A DNA stretch of 35,262 nucleotides from Balneolaceae bacterium. GTDB taxonomy: Bacteria; Bacteroidota; Rhodothermia; Balneolales; Balneolaceae. Below, piece after piece: positions 1-7,935 of the stretch. The first letter of the stretch is position 1. Every line of letters starts with the position of its first letter. Under the pieces are notes generated by a model. That model saw only the letters and a program-made list of their open reading frames with translations, was not told the origin of the DNA and made no database searches. The stretch is from NCBI GenBank assembly GCA_007132385.1, contig SLOU01000231.1:1-35262 (forward strand), in the 5' to 3' direction. Both the position numbers and the translations under genes were made by a program.

Positions 1-64
1 AAATCAATAACTTGCGGCGATCTGTAAAATTGAATCCTCTTGAATTTAAATCAAATCAAACGGA

Positions 65-940
65 ATGAGTGCAACGAATATTTATAAAATTACCGATTCA
101 ATCCCGTCGACCGAGAATTTACCGATCCGTTTCGATATGTACTCACCAGGCAATAGCAGCCGGGATCTTTTGCCTGTGATTTTGTTTGTACACGGCAATA
201 AAGGTTTTAAAGATTGGGGTCCGTTTCCAGATGCTTGTGAAGATATCGCTCGTAAAGGATTTATTGTGATTGCCATGAACTTTTCACTGAATGGGATAGG
301 TGAAAACCCGACGGAACTGGAAAGGCTTGATCTCTATCAGAGGGAGACATTAAGCCAGGATCTGAATGATATCGGAACTGTCATTGAAGGTATTAAAAAC
401 GGATCGATTTCGTCACAGCGTGTCGGTTTACATACGGACTATATAGGTATAATCGGACATTCCCGGGGCGGCCATACAGCCGTTGCCGCCGCCGCAGAAT
501 TTCAGGAAATACAGTGCCTGGTTACCTGGTCGGCAGTTGCAAATTATAATGAGAGATGGACTGACCGAATGGTCCGGGACTGGAAAGAAAAAGGATTTAC
601 GGAAATTCTGAATTCACGCACTGGACAAGTTATGAGAGTAGACAAGGTTGTTTACGAAGATGCACTTGCCAATGAAGAGAGGCTTATGGCTATCAACCGA
701 GTGAAAGAGCTTTATATACCGTGCATGTTTATTGCCGGAAAGGAGGATGAATCGGTGTCTTACAAAGAATCGGAGAGCCTTTATCGCAATTGTCCTTCAG
801 AAAACCGCGAATTGCGTCTTATTTCCGGAACGGGACATACATTTGATGCTTCTCACCCTTTTGAAGAGAAGGAATACCCGGAAAAGTTTGCCGAAGTACT
901 TGATTTGACCGAGGAATGGTTTATTGATAATCTCGCATAA
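65..940 (+). CDS. alpha/beta hydrolase family protein (dienelactone hydrolase/lipase-like)
   Basis: A 291-residue alpha/beta hydrolase, probably a soluble esterase or lipase-like enzyme; no signal peptide is visible. The oxyanion-hole strand reads VILFVHGNKG (about 38-47) and the nucleophile elbow is GHSRGGH, giving Ser133. The likely acid is Asp228 in GKEDES and the likely base is His258 in GTGHTF, so the Ser-Asp-His triad is complete and in the usual order. The start ATG is preceded by an A-rich leader without a strong Shine-Dalgarno, which is common in this phylum. A TPR gene follows 27 bases downstream on the same strand and may be co-transcribed. The substrate cannot be read from sequence; family assignment is firm, specificity is not. 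Confidence 0.9.
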   Translation: MSATNIYKITDSIPSTENLPIRFDMYSPGNSSRDLLPVILFVHGNKGFKDWGPFPDACEDIARKGFIVIAMNFSLNGIGENPTELERLDLYQRETLSQDLNDIGTVIEGIKNGSISSQRVGLHTDYIGIIGHSRGGHTAVAAAAEFQEIQCLVTWSAVANYNERWTDRMVRDWKEKGFTEILNSRTGQVMRVDKVVYEDALANEERLMAINRVKELYIPCMFIAGKEDESVSYKESESLYRNCPSENRELRLISGTGHTFDASHPFEEKEYPEKFAEVLDLTEEWFIDNLA

Positions 941-967
941 TCCGTCCGGATCCTGCGTTATGTGGAT

Positions 968-2131
968 ATGAAAAATGTGTATCTGTTCATAGCCGGGCTG
1001 ATATTTCTAATTGATGTTTCGAATACTGATACAACACAGTCAGTTCCGGAATTAGTCAAAAACAAGGAATTTCAGGTTTCGGCAGTTGCTGCACTTGATT
1101 CGTTATACAATCGAAATTATAGTTCGGCACGGGATATACTCAAACCATGGGAGGACGAACATCCTGAACATCCCGTGTGGTTGTTGTGGGATGCAATGGA
1201 TTTTTGGTGGGTCGTTCTTAACGATTTGCATAACGATGAATATGATGAGGAGCTTTTTGCCAGGATGGAAAAAGCAGATAAAGCTGCGATAAAGCTTCTG
1301 GAAGAACAGCCTGAAAATGCAGATGCTTACATTATTCGAGCTGTAGCAAACGGGTATATGGCTCGTCAACATGCCAACAGAGAACGATGGATCCGGAGCA
1401 TACGTACAGCTCGTACGGCACAGAATGCACATGAGAAATTACAGGAATATGCACCCGATTTGGCAGATAACCTGTTTGCTGAAGGTTTGAAAAAATACTA
1501 TTCAGCGTACCTTCCTGAAGCCTATACGGTTGTGCGTATGGTTTCCTGGTTATTGCCGGATGGGGATAAAGAGAAGGGGCTTGAACTTCTGGGTAAAACC
1601 AGTCAAAGTGCCATATTTGCACGTCCGGAGGCGACATATTTTTTAGGAATGATTTTATTGAACTATGAGAAAGAATATAATGAGGCCGTATCCCATTTTG
1701 TGACTCTTGTTGAAACTTATCCCAACAACGGATACTATAGAAGATTGCTTATCCGAACTCTTTTTCAGCTCCAACAAGATACACATGCAAAAACAGAAAT
1801 TAGGAGTGCGCTTGAACACTGGACAAATATAGGCCTTAAAGACGATCGGGTATTAAAAGAAGAGCTGCTTTACTGGCTGGGCAGAATTGATTTTCGTAGT
1901 GGCGACCTCAATTCAGCGCACGATTATTTTCAGCAAAGTTATGCAATGGGTTTTGAGTTGCCAAACAGGCCAAACCGATCTTTCCACGTTTTAAGTGGAT
2001 ACTATGCCGGCCGGACCGCACAACTTCTGGGGGATTCTATTACTGCCCGGGATTATTATCTTGAAGTATCGAGGCTTGAAACAGAGCCGGATGTTCGCAA
2101 AAGGGCAGAAGAAAGAATCAGAGAGCTCTGA
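968..2131 (+). CDS. exported tetratricopeptide-repeat protein
   Basis: About 387 residues. The N-terminus MKNVYLFIAGLIFLIDVS resembles a signal peptide, so the protein is probably periplasmic. The rest is almost entirely helical with TPR-like signatures, for example ATYFLGMILLNYEKEYNEAVSHF near residue 225 and LYWLGRIDFRSGDLNSAHDYFQQSYAMG near 305. The ORF track opens at a GTG at 962; I prefer the ATG at 968 because it places the signal sequence directly at the N-terminus. TPR arrays act as protein-binding scaffolds; no catalytic domain is evident. It follows the alpha/beta hydrolase closely and converges on the NRDE gene. Partner unknown. Confidence 0.8.
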   Translation: MKNVYLFIAGLIFLIDVSNTDTTQSVPELVKNKEFQVSAVAALDSLYNRNYSSARDILKPWEDEHPEHPVWLLWDAMDFWWVVLNDLHNDEYDEELFARMEKADKAAIKLLEEQPENADAYIIRAVANGYMARQHANRERWIRSIRTARTAQNAHEKLQEYAPDLADNLFAEGLKKYYSAYLPEAYTVVRMVSWLLPDGDKEKGLELLGKTSQSAIFARPEATYFLGMILLNYEKEYNEAVSHFVTLVETYPNNGYYRRLLIRTLFQLQQDTHAKTEIRSALEHWTNIGLKDDRVLKEELLYWLGRIDFRSGDLNSAHDYFQQSYAMGFELPNRPNRSFHVLSGYYAGRTAQLLGDSITARDYYLEVSRLETEPDVRKRAEERIREL

Positions 2132-2202
2132 GAAGGAATCAAGGAACGGGCTTGATTACCGGGAACAGATTCCCTGATGATCTGTAAAAACATAGAGGAG
2201 AT

Positions 2203-2967
2203 TTACAGAAAACTGAAGTCATAACCGTTTTCTTCTTCCACTTCATTTGTGCCTGGTTTAAAGATTCTTTCAATAAAACGGACTCTGCCGTTATCCCGGA
2301 TATTAAGAATGGTTGAGCAACGTGTACCATAGTTTTCGGTCTTGATAAAGGCAGCCGACACCGCTTTTTCCATTTCCGGGGAAAGCCCGGTTTCGGGAAG
2401 CTGATCGTGAGGATAGGTTTTTTTATTCAGAAGAAGTTTGAAAAGATTTTTTTCGTTCAGGGAGTCATTTTCTGCCAATGTTTTAAACTCTTTTTTAGCT
2501 TGGGTAACTTTGGGCCAGGGAGTATTCATAAACGCATTGCTGACGGAATGAATACCGGGTGGAACCTCAGTGATTTTCATAGACCGGTTTGAAAAATGAA
2601 AGAATTTATTTTTATCGCCGGCCAGCAGGTTAAAGCCATTATAGGACTCCGGATTGTTGAGTGATTTTAAAAAGTCTTGTGGCTGAGAATCACTATTCAG
2701 ATACTCTGTAACCAGATGTCCCCGGCTTTTTGCATCCGGATTGTGGGTTAAAAGATTCCGGAAATTGGTAAGTGCGGCGTATCGCCCCGATCGATGAACT
2801 CCAAGCCAGGTCCCGCCGGCTTTAAGGTCTTTACCGGCAAGCATATTTCTGTTTTCCGGCCAAAACCGGGCAGATTCTGTTGGCCGGTTATAAAATTCAT
2901 CCCGGTTGGCGGCAAAGATCAACCGATACCCGGGAACAGTTCGGTATCCAAAGACGATCAGACACAT
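2203..2967 (-). CDS. NRDE (TANGO2-like) family protein
   Basis: 254 residues beginning MCLIVFGYRTVPGYRLIFAANRDEFYNRPT. The Cys2 start and the NRDE motif with following RPT are the hallmarks of the NRDE/TANGO2 family. Other family blocks are visible, such as GGTWLGVH near residue 52 and LTNFR near 66. The fold is related to N-terminal-nucleophile hydrolases with Cys2 as candidate nucleophile. Human TANGO2 has been linked to heme and lipid handling, but the bacterial role is unsettled. The start is fixed by the conserved Met-Cys. The gene stands alone on the minus strand, convergent with the TPR gene and divergent from the PP2C phosphatase. Length is typical. Confidence 0.92.
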   Translation of the reverse strand: MCLIVFGYRTVPGYRLIFAANRDEFYNRPTESARFWPENRNMLAGKDLKAGGTWLGVHRSGRYAALTNFRNLLTHNPDAKSRGHLVTEYLNSDSQPQDFLKSLNNPESYNGFNLLAGDKNKFFHFSNRSMKITEVPPGIHSVSNAFMNTPWPKVTQAKKEFKTLAENDSLNEKNLFKLLLNKKTYPHDQLPETGLSPEMEKAVSAAFIKTENYGTRCSTILNIRDNGRVRFIERIFKPGTNEVEEENGYDFSFL

Positions 2968-3170
2968 AATTGTTATGTTGATTTCTCAATATCAGTGAAA
3001 AGTACACCAATCTACAGAACTTTGTTAAGATCAAGTTCGTATTTTTGAAAAATTTGAAACTTATTCGGTTTGAATTCGATGTAAAAATAGATATTTAGAC
3101 AATCGAAGTAATATTGATGAATGTCAGGTTCGAAAAATGAATCTAAATATAGTAAATCGACTTTTCATAA

Positions 3171-5759
3171 TTGGACTATTTTAGTGATACAGCACGCCAG
3201 TACTGGTTGATAGGTATAGCAGGATTACTTGCAGGTGGATGGTTCTTTTTTGACTATTCCAACCACCATCCGATGAAATATGCAGATGCTTCACTTGGTG
3301 AACAAGTGGCAATCAGCACGGGAGAGGAACTTCTTGGTGAGCTCGGGTATATGATTACAGATGCTGAATACAGGGCTACATTTAAAACAAAAAAACAACT
3401 CCTTGATCAGATTCAAAGCAAAGTATCACTTGGGGAGTATATGGCAGATCGTGAAAAAAATCGGGGTTTTAACCCGTTTTACTGGAATCTCGATTTGATG
3501 TTTCCACGTACGGGGACAAGTCTGAGCGATCAGGATTTTACTCAATGGGGTGTCGATCAGTCGGCCTCGCTGGCAATACGATTGAATGAAAAAGGAGAGT
3601 GGATGGAACTCGTAAATCGAGATAATCACCGGCCATTGCGCCTGCTCAATGCAGAGGCAATGGCAGATGTCGGTAATTTGCCAGAGGAACTTTTGGTGGA
3701 AGCCAGGGATGATTCGGTGGCAGCCGCCGTTTTTTCATTTGATTTCGAGAATAATCTGGACGACATAACAGATTTGTATGAAGATGGAATGGTATTACTC
3801 GGTGTTAGCCAAGCCAGAACTATAGCCGGATATTACCTGGAGATGACCGGCTGGCCGATTGAAAACCTGGAGTTTACTGAAGCGAGAATCGTACCGATGG
3901 ACGATATCGAAGCTGCAGAGGTACGTTACCGGCTCACCGATCAAACCGTAGAGCAGGAACTGCTTCTGACAGCAATGTTATCACCGGCAGGATCGGTGTT
4001 TTCATTATCGGCAGACTATCAGATGATAACGGATGAAGACCAGACGATTTCCTTTATTATCAATAGCAGCCGGGGTGTGCTTATGCTTTTCTTTGCCGTG
4101 TGGTTAATTATACTGCTTTATATACGGGTCCAACTCAGGGTTGTGGATATCAAATCCGGAATCCTGTTTGCGGTACTTGCCGGGATGGCCTTGCCTGCTT
4201 TTATTTTTTTTGAATGGCTCTATGAACAGTTGCTGATTCCTGGCACTCCCGGTCTTACCGATATTGTGATGATTTTGGTTCGGACAGGTTTCACGGCTGC
4301 GATTGTTTCATTGGTTTTCTTTATCATCACTGTAATCGGTGAGTCGTTAACCAGACAGCACCAGATCGATAAGATTCGTACAATGGATCTGATCCGGATC
4401 GGCCACTTCCTGAACATTCCAGTAGGTGGAACATTTATCAATGGAGTTTCTTTTGGATTGATAATCGCCGGAATCTGGTCATTATCTTTTTGGGTGATAC
4501 CAGGTCTGCATTTATCGGTGGATCCTGAATTTATATCCAATACGACACTTCTTGCTCCACTGGTTCAAATAATGAGTAGTTTCTTTCTTTGTTTTATCAT
4601 TATTCAATCCGTATTCCTGGTAGTGAGTGGCCAGTTGAACAGCTGGAAAAGGAATAATCTGGTCATCGTTGTAGCATGTGTGCTGATTTTTATGATCCTG
4701 TCTCCGGTTTCTGAATTAGTAATGCCGATCACCCAGCAGATGTTGTTGAACGGATTAGTGGGATTGATTCTGGGAGTCATATTTATTTACAGCGATTTTC
4801 TGACCACTTTTCTCTCTTATTTTATTTTTATCCTTCTGATTACCACTGCAGACGGATGGATAATGGATTATTCACCGGATGCCGATATTTTTTATCTGGC
4901 TGCCGGTATTGGTATTTTGTTTCTGGGTTTCGGATATATTGCGGTTACGAGAGGGAAACCCGTTAACGAACTGCCAAAATATATTCCTGAATATATTGAA
5001 GACCTGGCCCAGGAAGAACGAATCAAACAGGAATTGCAAATTGCCAGGAAGGTTCAACAGTCTTTTCTTCCTGTAAAAAAACCGGACTTCAGAGGGCTGG
5101 ATCTGGCAGCCGTATGTATTCCTGCATATGAAACAGGTGGAGATTATTACGATTTTATTGATGTCACGGATCAAAAAGTAGCGATAACGGTTGGGGATGT
5201 AAGTGGAAAAGGATTTCAGGCTGCGTTTTATATGACATTTATCAAAGGGGTTCTTCATGCGCTTTGTCTGGATACAAATTCGACAGTCGATATACTCACA
5301 AAAGCCAATCAGCTGATAAGAAAGAATGCCCGGCGCGGGACCTTTATCTCAATTATATATGGAATTATCGATCTGGATACATTTACCTTTTCTTTTTCAA
5401 GGGCGGGGCATAATCCGCTGCTTCATTACAGGGAGAAAGAAAACTTGCTAAAAAATATGAAGCCGAACGGGATTGCCCTGGGAATGACCGACGGAGTATT
5501 ATTTGAAGAAAATATTCTTGAGACTACGATTCATCTGGATGAAGGCGATATTATTATTCTGTATACGGACGGAATTGTTGAAGCAGTTAATCACAGAAAT
5601 GAATTTTACGGTGAAAAAAGACTTCACAGGATGATCTACTTTCACCATCGAAAAAATTCTCAGGAGATAATTGACCATGTTTTAAAAGACATAGAAAAAT
5701 TTTCTGACGGTGCTAATCAGCATGACGATATGACATTGGTAGTTATCAAGCAGAAATAA
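3171..5759 (+). CDS. multi-pass membrane PP2C-type (SpoIIE/RsbU-like) serine phosphatase
   Basis: 862 residues. One N-terminal membrane segment (about 12-28) is followed by a roughly 270-residue extracytoplasmic region. Then come eight or so transmembrane helices (about 300-610), a coiled-coil linker with the RsbU-type sequence RKVQQSFLP near 635, and a C-terminal SpoIIE/PPM phosphatase domain (about 645-860). Metal-binding acids are intact: GGDYYDF (Asp658), GDVSGKG (Asp676), YTDGIVEA and the terminal DDMTLVVI. It probably dephosphorylates an anti-sigma-factor antagonist or similar STAS protein in response to an envelope signal; no partner lies in the window. The start is unusual: a stop at 3168-3170 excludes upstream extension, and the only start that keeps the first helix is TTG at 3171. 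The first in-frame ATG is at residue 35. Confidence 0.9.
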   Translation: MDYFSDTARQYWLIGIAGLLAGGWFFFDYSNHHPMKYADASLGEQVAISTGEELLGELGYMITDAEYRATFKTKKQLLDQIQSKVSLGEYMADREKNRGFNPFYWNLDLMFPRTGTSLSDQDFTQWGVDQSASLAIRLNEKGEWMELVNRDNHRPLRLLNAEAMADVGNLPEELLVEARDDSVAAAVFSFDFENNLDDITDLYEDGMVLLGVSQARTIAGYYLEMTGWPIENLEFTEARIVPMDDIEAAEVRYRLTDQTVEQELLLTAMLSPAGSVFSLSADYQMITDEDQTISFIINSSRGVLMLFFAVWLIILLYIRVQLRVVDIKSGILFAVLAGMALPAFIFFEWLYEQLLIPGTPGLTDIVMILVRTGFTAAIVSLVFFIITVIGESLTRQHQIDKIRTMDLIRIGHFLNIPVGGTFINGVSFGLIIAGIWSLSFWVIPGLHLSVDPEFISNTTLLAPLVQIMSSFFLCFIIIQSVFLVVSGQLNSWKRNNLVIVVACVLIFMILSPVSELVMPITQQMLLNGLVGLILGVIFIYSDFLTTFLSYFIFILLITTADGWIMDYSPDADIFYLAAGIGILFLGFGYIAVTRGKPVNELPKYIPEYIEDLAQEERIKQELQIARKVQQSFLPVKKPDFRGLDLAAVCIPAYETGGDYYDFIDVTDQKVAITVGDVSGKGFQAAFYMTFIKGVLHALCLDTNSTVDILTKANQLIRKNARRGTFISIIYGIIDLDTFTFSFSRAGHNPLLHYREKENLLKNMKPNGIALGMTDGVLFEENILETTIHLDEGDIIILYTDGIVEAVNHRNEFYGEKRLHRMIYFHHRKNSQEIIDHVLKDIEKFSDGANQHDDMTLVVIKQK

Positions 5760-5808
5760 CTTTCATTTACTATTTTCGTTACATTAGAGAATCCAATAAT
5801 TTCATTTT

Positions 5809-6312
5809 ATGAATGTGTTGAAATTTACAACCGCGGTTTTGCTTGTGGCATTCATATGCACTTCAGACGACCTGAATGCACAGAACAGTAATTTCCAGGA
5901 TAACATAAACTGGAGATCCATGGATCACGCCCTGAGTCTGGCGGAACAACAGGATAAGCTGATACTGATCGATGTCTATGCAGAATGGTGTCCATATTGC
6001 CAGAGAATGCAGGATGAAGTATATCCGGATGAATTGGTCGAAAAAGTTGTGGAGCAATATTTTGTACCTGTTCGTATAAATACTGAATCGAGTCAGAAGC
6101 TGAGATTTATGAACAGGGAATTTACGCAGGAAGAATTTGCCAGAGCATTAAGGTATCAAAGCGTGCCGACGACTTATTTTATGAACAAAGACGGGGAGGT
6201 GGTTGGACAGCAACCGGGCTTTTTGCCTGTTGATGTATTTTCTTCTCTTCTCGAATATGTAGGTTCCGGAGCGTACGAAGAAATTTCATTTGATGAATTT
6301 GAAAAGAACTGA
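5809..6312 (+). CDS. periplasmic thioredoxin-like protein with WCPYC motif
   Basis: 167 residues with a signal peptide ending around LNAQ (residues 1-25). A thioredoxin fold follows, with the redox motif WCPYC (Cys61, Cys64) and the cis-proline loop SVPTTYF (Pro120). The sequence around it resembles the thioredoxin_7/thiol-disulfide interchange group (DsbD C-terminal or SoxW-like), with MNKDGEVVGQQPGF after the cis-Pro as in that group. It probably reduces disulfides or acts as a thiol chaperone in the periplasm. It begins 49 bases after the phosphatase stop and precedes the DtxR regulator on the same strand. No membrane electron donor of DsbD type is encoded in the window. Confidence 0.88.
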   Translation: MNVLKFTTAVLLVAFICTSDDLNAQNSNFQDNINWRSMDHALSLAEQQDKLILIDVYAEWCPYCQRMQDEVYPDELVEKVVEQYFVPVRINTESSQKLRFMNREFTQEEFARALRYQSVPTTYFMNKDGEVVGQQPGFLPVDVFSSLLEYVGSGAYEEISFDEFEKN

Positions 6313-6385
6313 CCGTTTCGATATTTAGAGTATTAAAGAAAAACAAACAATTGGACGGGATTTTTAAAACCGGAATTCACGGATA

Positions 6386-7054
6386 ATGGCGCTGAGTCAG
6401 GCAGTTGAAGATTATATAAAAGCAATTTACCGACTGGAGAAAGAAGAAGGAGGTAAAGGGGTATCTACGACCAAAATTGCCAGGGAAATGGAGGTATCGT
6501 CGGCTTCTGTTACAAATATGATTAAGCGACTTGCCGACTTGGACTTGGTTAAATACCGGTCATATTATGGGACGACGCTAACAGATGCCGGAAAAAAAAT
6601 TGCCCTTGAGATCATACGGCATCACCGGCTTTTGGAACTGTATCTGAAGGAGGTTTTGGGATATTCATGGGATGAAGTACACGACGAAGCGGAAAACCTC
6701 GAACATCATATTTCAGAACAATTTGAGGATAAGATTGCTGAGCTTCTTGATAATCCTACACATGATCCGCACGGAGACCCGATTCCAAGCAAAGATGGAG
6801 TGATGCCTGAAATTGCGACCAGGCCGTTATCGGAAGTAGAAAAAGGGGAAACATTGATGATTGGCCGTGTTGTGGATCAGGATCCGGAGCTTTTACGATA
6901 TCTTGAAGAAATCGGGTTAATTCCGGGGATTGAGGTCGAAGTTATAGATATAGCCCCTTTCAAAGGGCCGATTACCCTGAAACTGGAAGGGAAAAAACAG
7001 ATCGTTGGATATGAGGTTGCAGTAAATCTGTTTGTGATATCCTCCGAAGACTAA
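6386..7054 (+). CDS. DtxR/MntR-family metal-dependent transcriptional regulator with C-terminal FeoA/SH3-like domain
   Basis: 222 residues. An N-terminal winged helix (about 5-65; recognition region SSASVTNMIKRL) is followed by the metal-binding dimerisation domain (about 70-145) and an SH3/FeoA-like domain (about 150-220, with GLIPGIEVEVIDIAPFKGPI). By alignment from memory to B. subtilis MntR, Asp9, His80, Glu103, Glu106 and His107 match its Mn-site residues Asp8, His77, Glu99, Glu102 and His103; the position of MntR Glu11 is Lys12. The Met and Cys of iron-type DtxR are absent. With its metal bound it should repress metal-uptake genes. A FecA-like receptor and a heme-biosynthesis gene lie just downstream, so iron control is also plausible. 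The true metal cannot be decided here. Confidence 0.92.
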   Translation: MALSQAVEDYIKAIYRLEKEEGGKGVSTTKIAREMEVSSASVTNMIKRLADLDLVKYRSYYGTTLTDAGKKIALEIIRHHRLLELYLKEVLGYSWDEVHDEAENLEHHISEQFEDKIAELLDNPTHDPHGDPIPSKDGVMPEIATRPLSEVEKGETLMIGRVVDQDPELLRYLEEIGLIPGIEVEVIDIAPFKGPITLKLEGKKQIVGYEVAVNLFVISSED

Positions 7055-7084
7055 TCTCAAGGCCTATGTTCCATGATGTAAACT

Positions 7085-7921
7085 TCAGGGTGTATGATCC
7101 ATTGGATTGGGATAAAGGAAGGAGTAATTCAGCTTTTCTTTAAGTTTTTTATTTGAGACGATTTTATACTCTTCCGTTGGCTTTTCATTACTGTCTGTCT
7201 TGAATACTGGCGTTTCAAATCCAAAGTGATTTGCCGCAGATGTATAAAACTCCCGCCTTGGAGGATGCCCATCCGAGACAACATTAAACGTTTCATTGCG
7301 TACATTCATCTGAATTATTTTACCGATAATCTGCACACAATCATCCTGGTGGACCAGGTTTACCGGCCGGTTGGCTTTGTCAATTTCCTTGCGCCCGGCC
7401 AGGTATTTTACCGGATGACGTTCATATCCGTAAAGTCCTCCAAACCGGAGTATTGTCGTGTCGAATGTTGATTCTTCTTTTAAAATTTTCTCACATTCAA
7501 GCAGAGCTTTTCCACTTTGCGATGATGCGGTATCCGGATCAGCATCTTCTTCGGTTGTGATACCACCGTACGTAGCATATACCGATGTGGAACCGGCAAA
7601 AATGATCCAATTAATATGTCCGACTTCTTTTACTTGCTCAACGATTGCTTTAATTTGGGCTGGATGCCTGTTCAGTACATCTCCCCGTTTTCTCCCGGGA
7701 GGGATATTTAGAAAAAGTATATCGCTTTTCCAGAATTTGGTGCATTCATTGCAATTAATTTTATTCTCAATACGTATCAGATAGGGAGTGACCTCATTAT
7801 TATCCAATAAAGGTAGTTTCTTTTCATCTGTAGTGGAACCGCTCACTGAATATCCAAGGGATAACAGGTGGCGGGCAGCCGGAAATCCAAGCCACCCGCA
7901 TCCAAGTACTGATATGTGCAT
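7085..7921 (-). CDS. SDR-family NAD(P)-binding protein (YeeZ-like epimerase/dehydratase family)
   Basis: 278 residues starting MHISVLGCGWLGFPAARHLLSLGYSV, a Rossmann GxGxxG (Gly7, Gly9, Gly12). A conserved IIFAGSTSVYATYGG strand near residue 105-120 follows, where extended SDRs place the catalytic Ser. The Tyr-x-x-x-Lys of classical SDRs is not evident; the segment SGKALLECEKILKE resembles the YeeZ-type 'SG(R/K)xxLxxE' pattern, so this atypical group fits best. It lies 14 bases downstream of the TonB-dependent receptor on the same strand and is probably co-transcribed. A role linked to the receptor is not established. Substrate unknown. Confidence 0.82.
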   Translation of the reverse strand: MHISVLGCGWLGFPAARHLLSLGYSVSGSTTDEKKLPLLDNNEVTPYLIRIENKINCNECTKFWKSDILFLNIPPGRKRGDVLNRHPAQIKAIVEQVKEVGHINWIIFAGSTSVYATYGGITTEEDADPDTASSQSGKALLECEKILKEESTFDTTILRFGGLYGYERHPVKYLAGRKEIDKANRPVNLVHQDDCVQIIGKIIQMNVRNETFNVVSDGHPPRREFYTSAANHFGFETPVFKTDSNEKPTEEYKIVSNKKLKEKLNYSFLYPNPMDHTP

Positions 7922-7935
7922 GTCGAATGATTTAA

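Noticed and set aside
2137-2174. Hairpins AATCAAG/CTTGATT and GGGAA/TTCCC between the TPR and NRDE genes
   Set aside because: Considered as a bidirectional terminator, but stems are short and no T tract follows on either strand.
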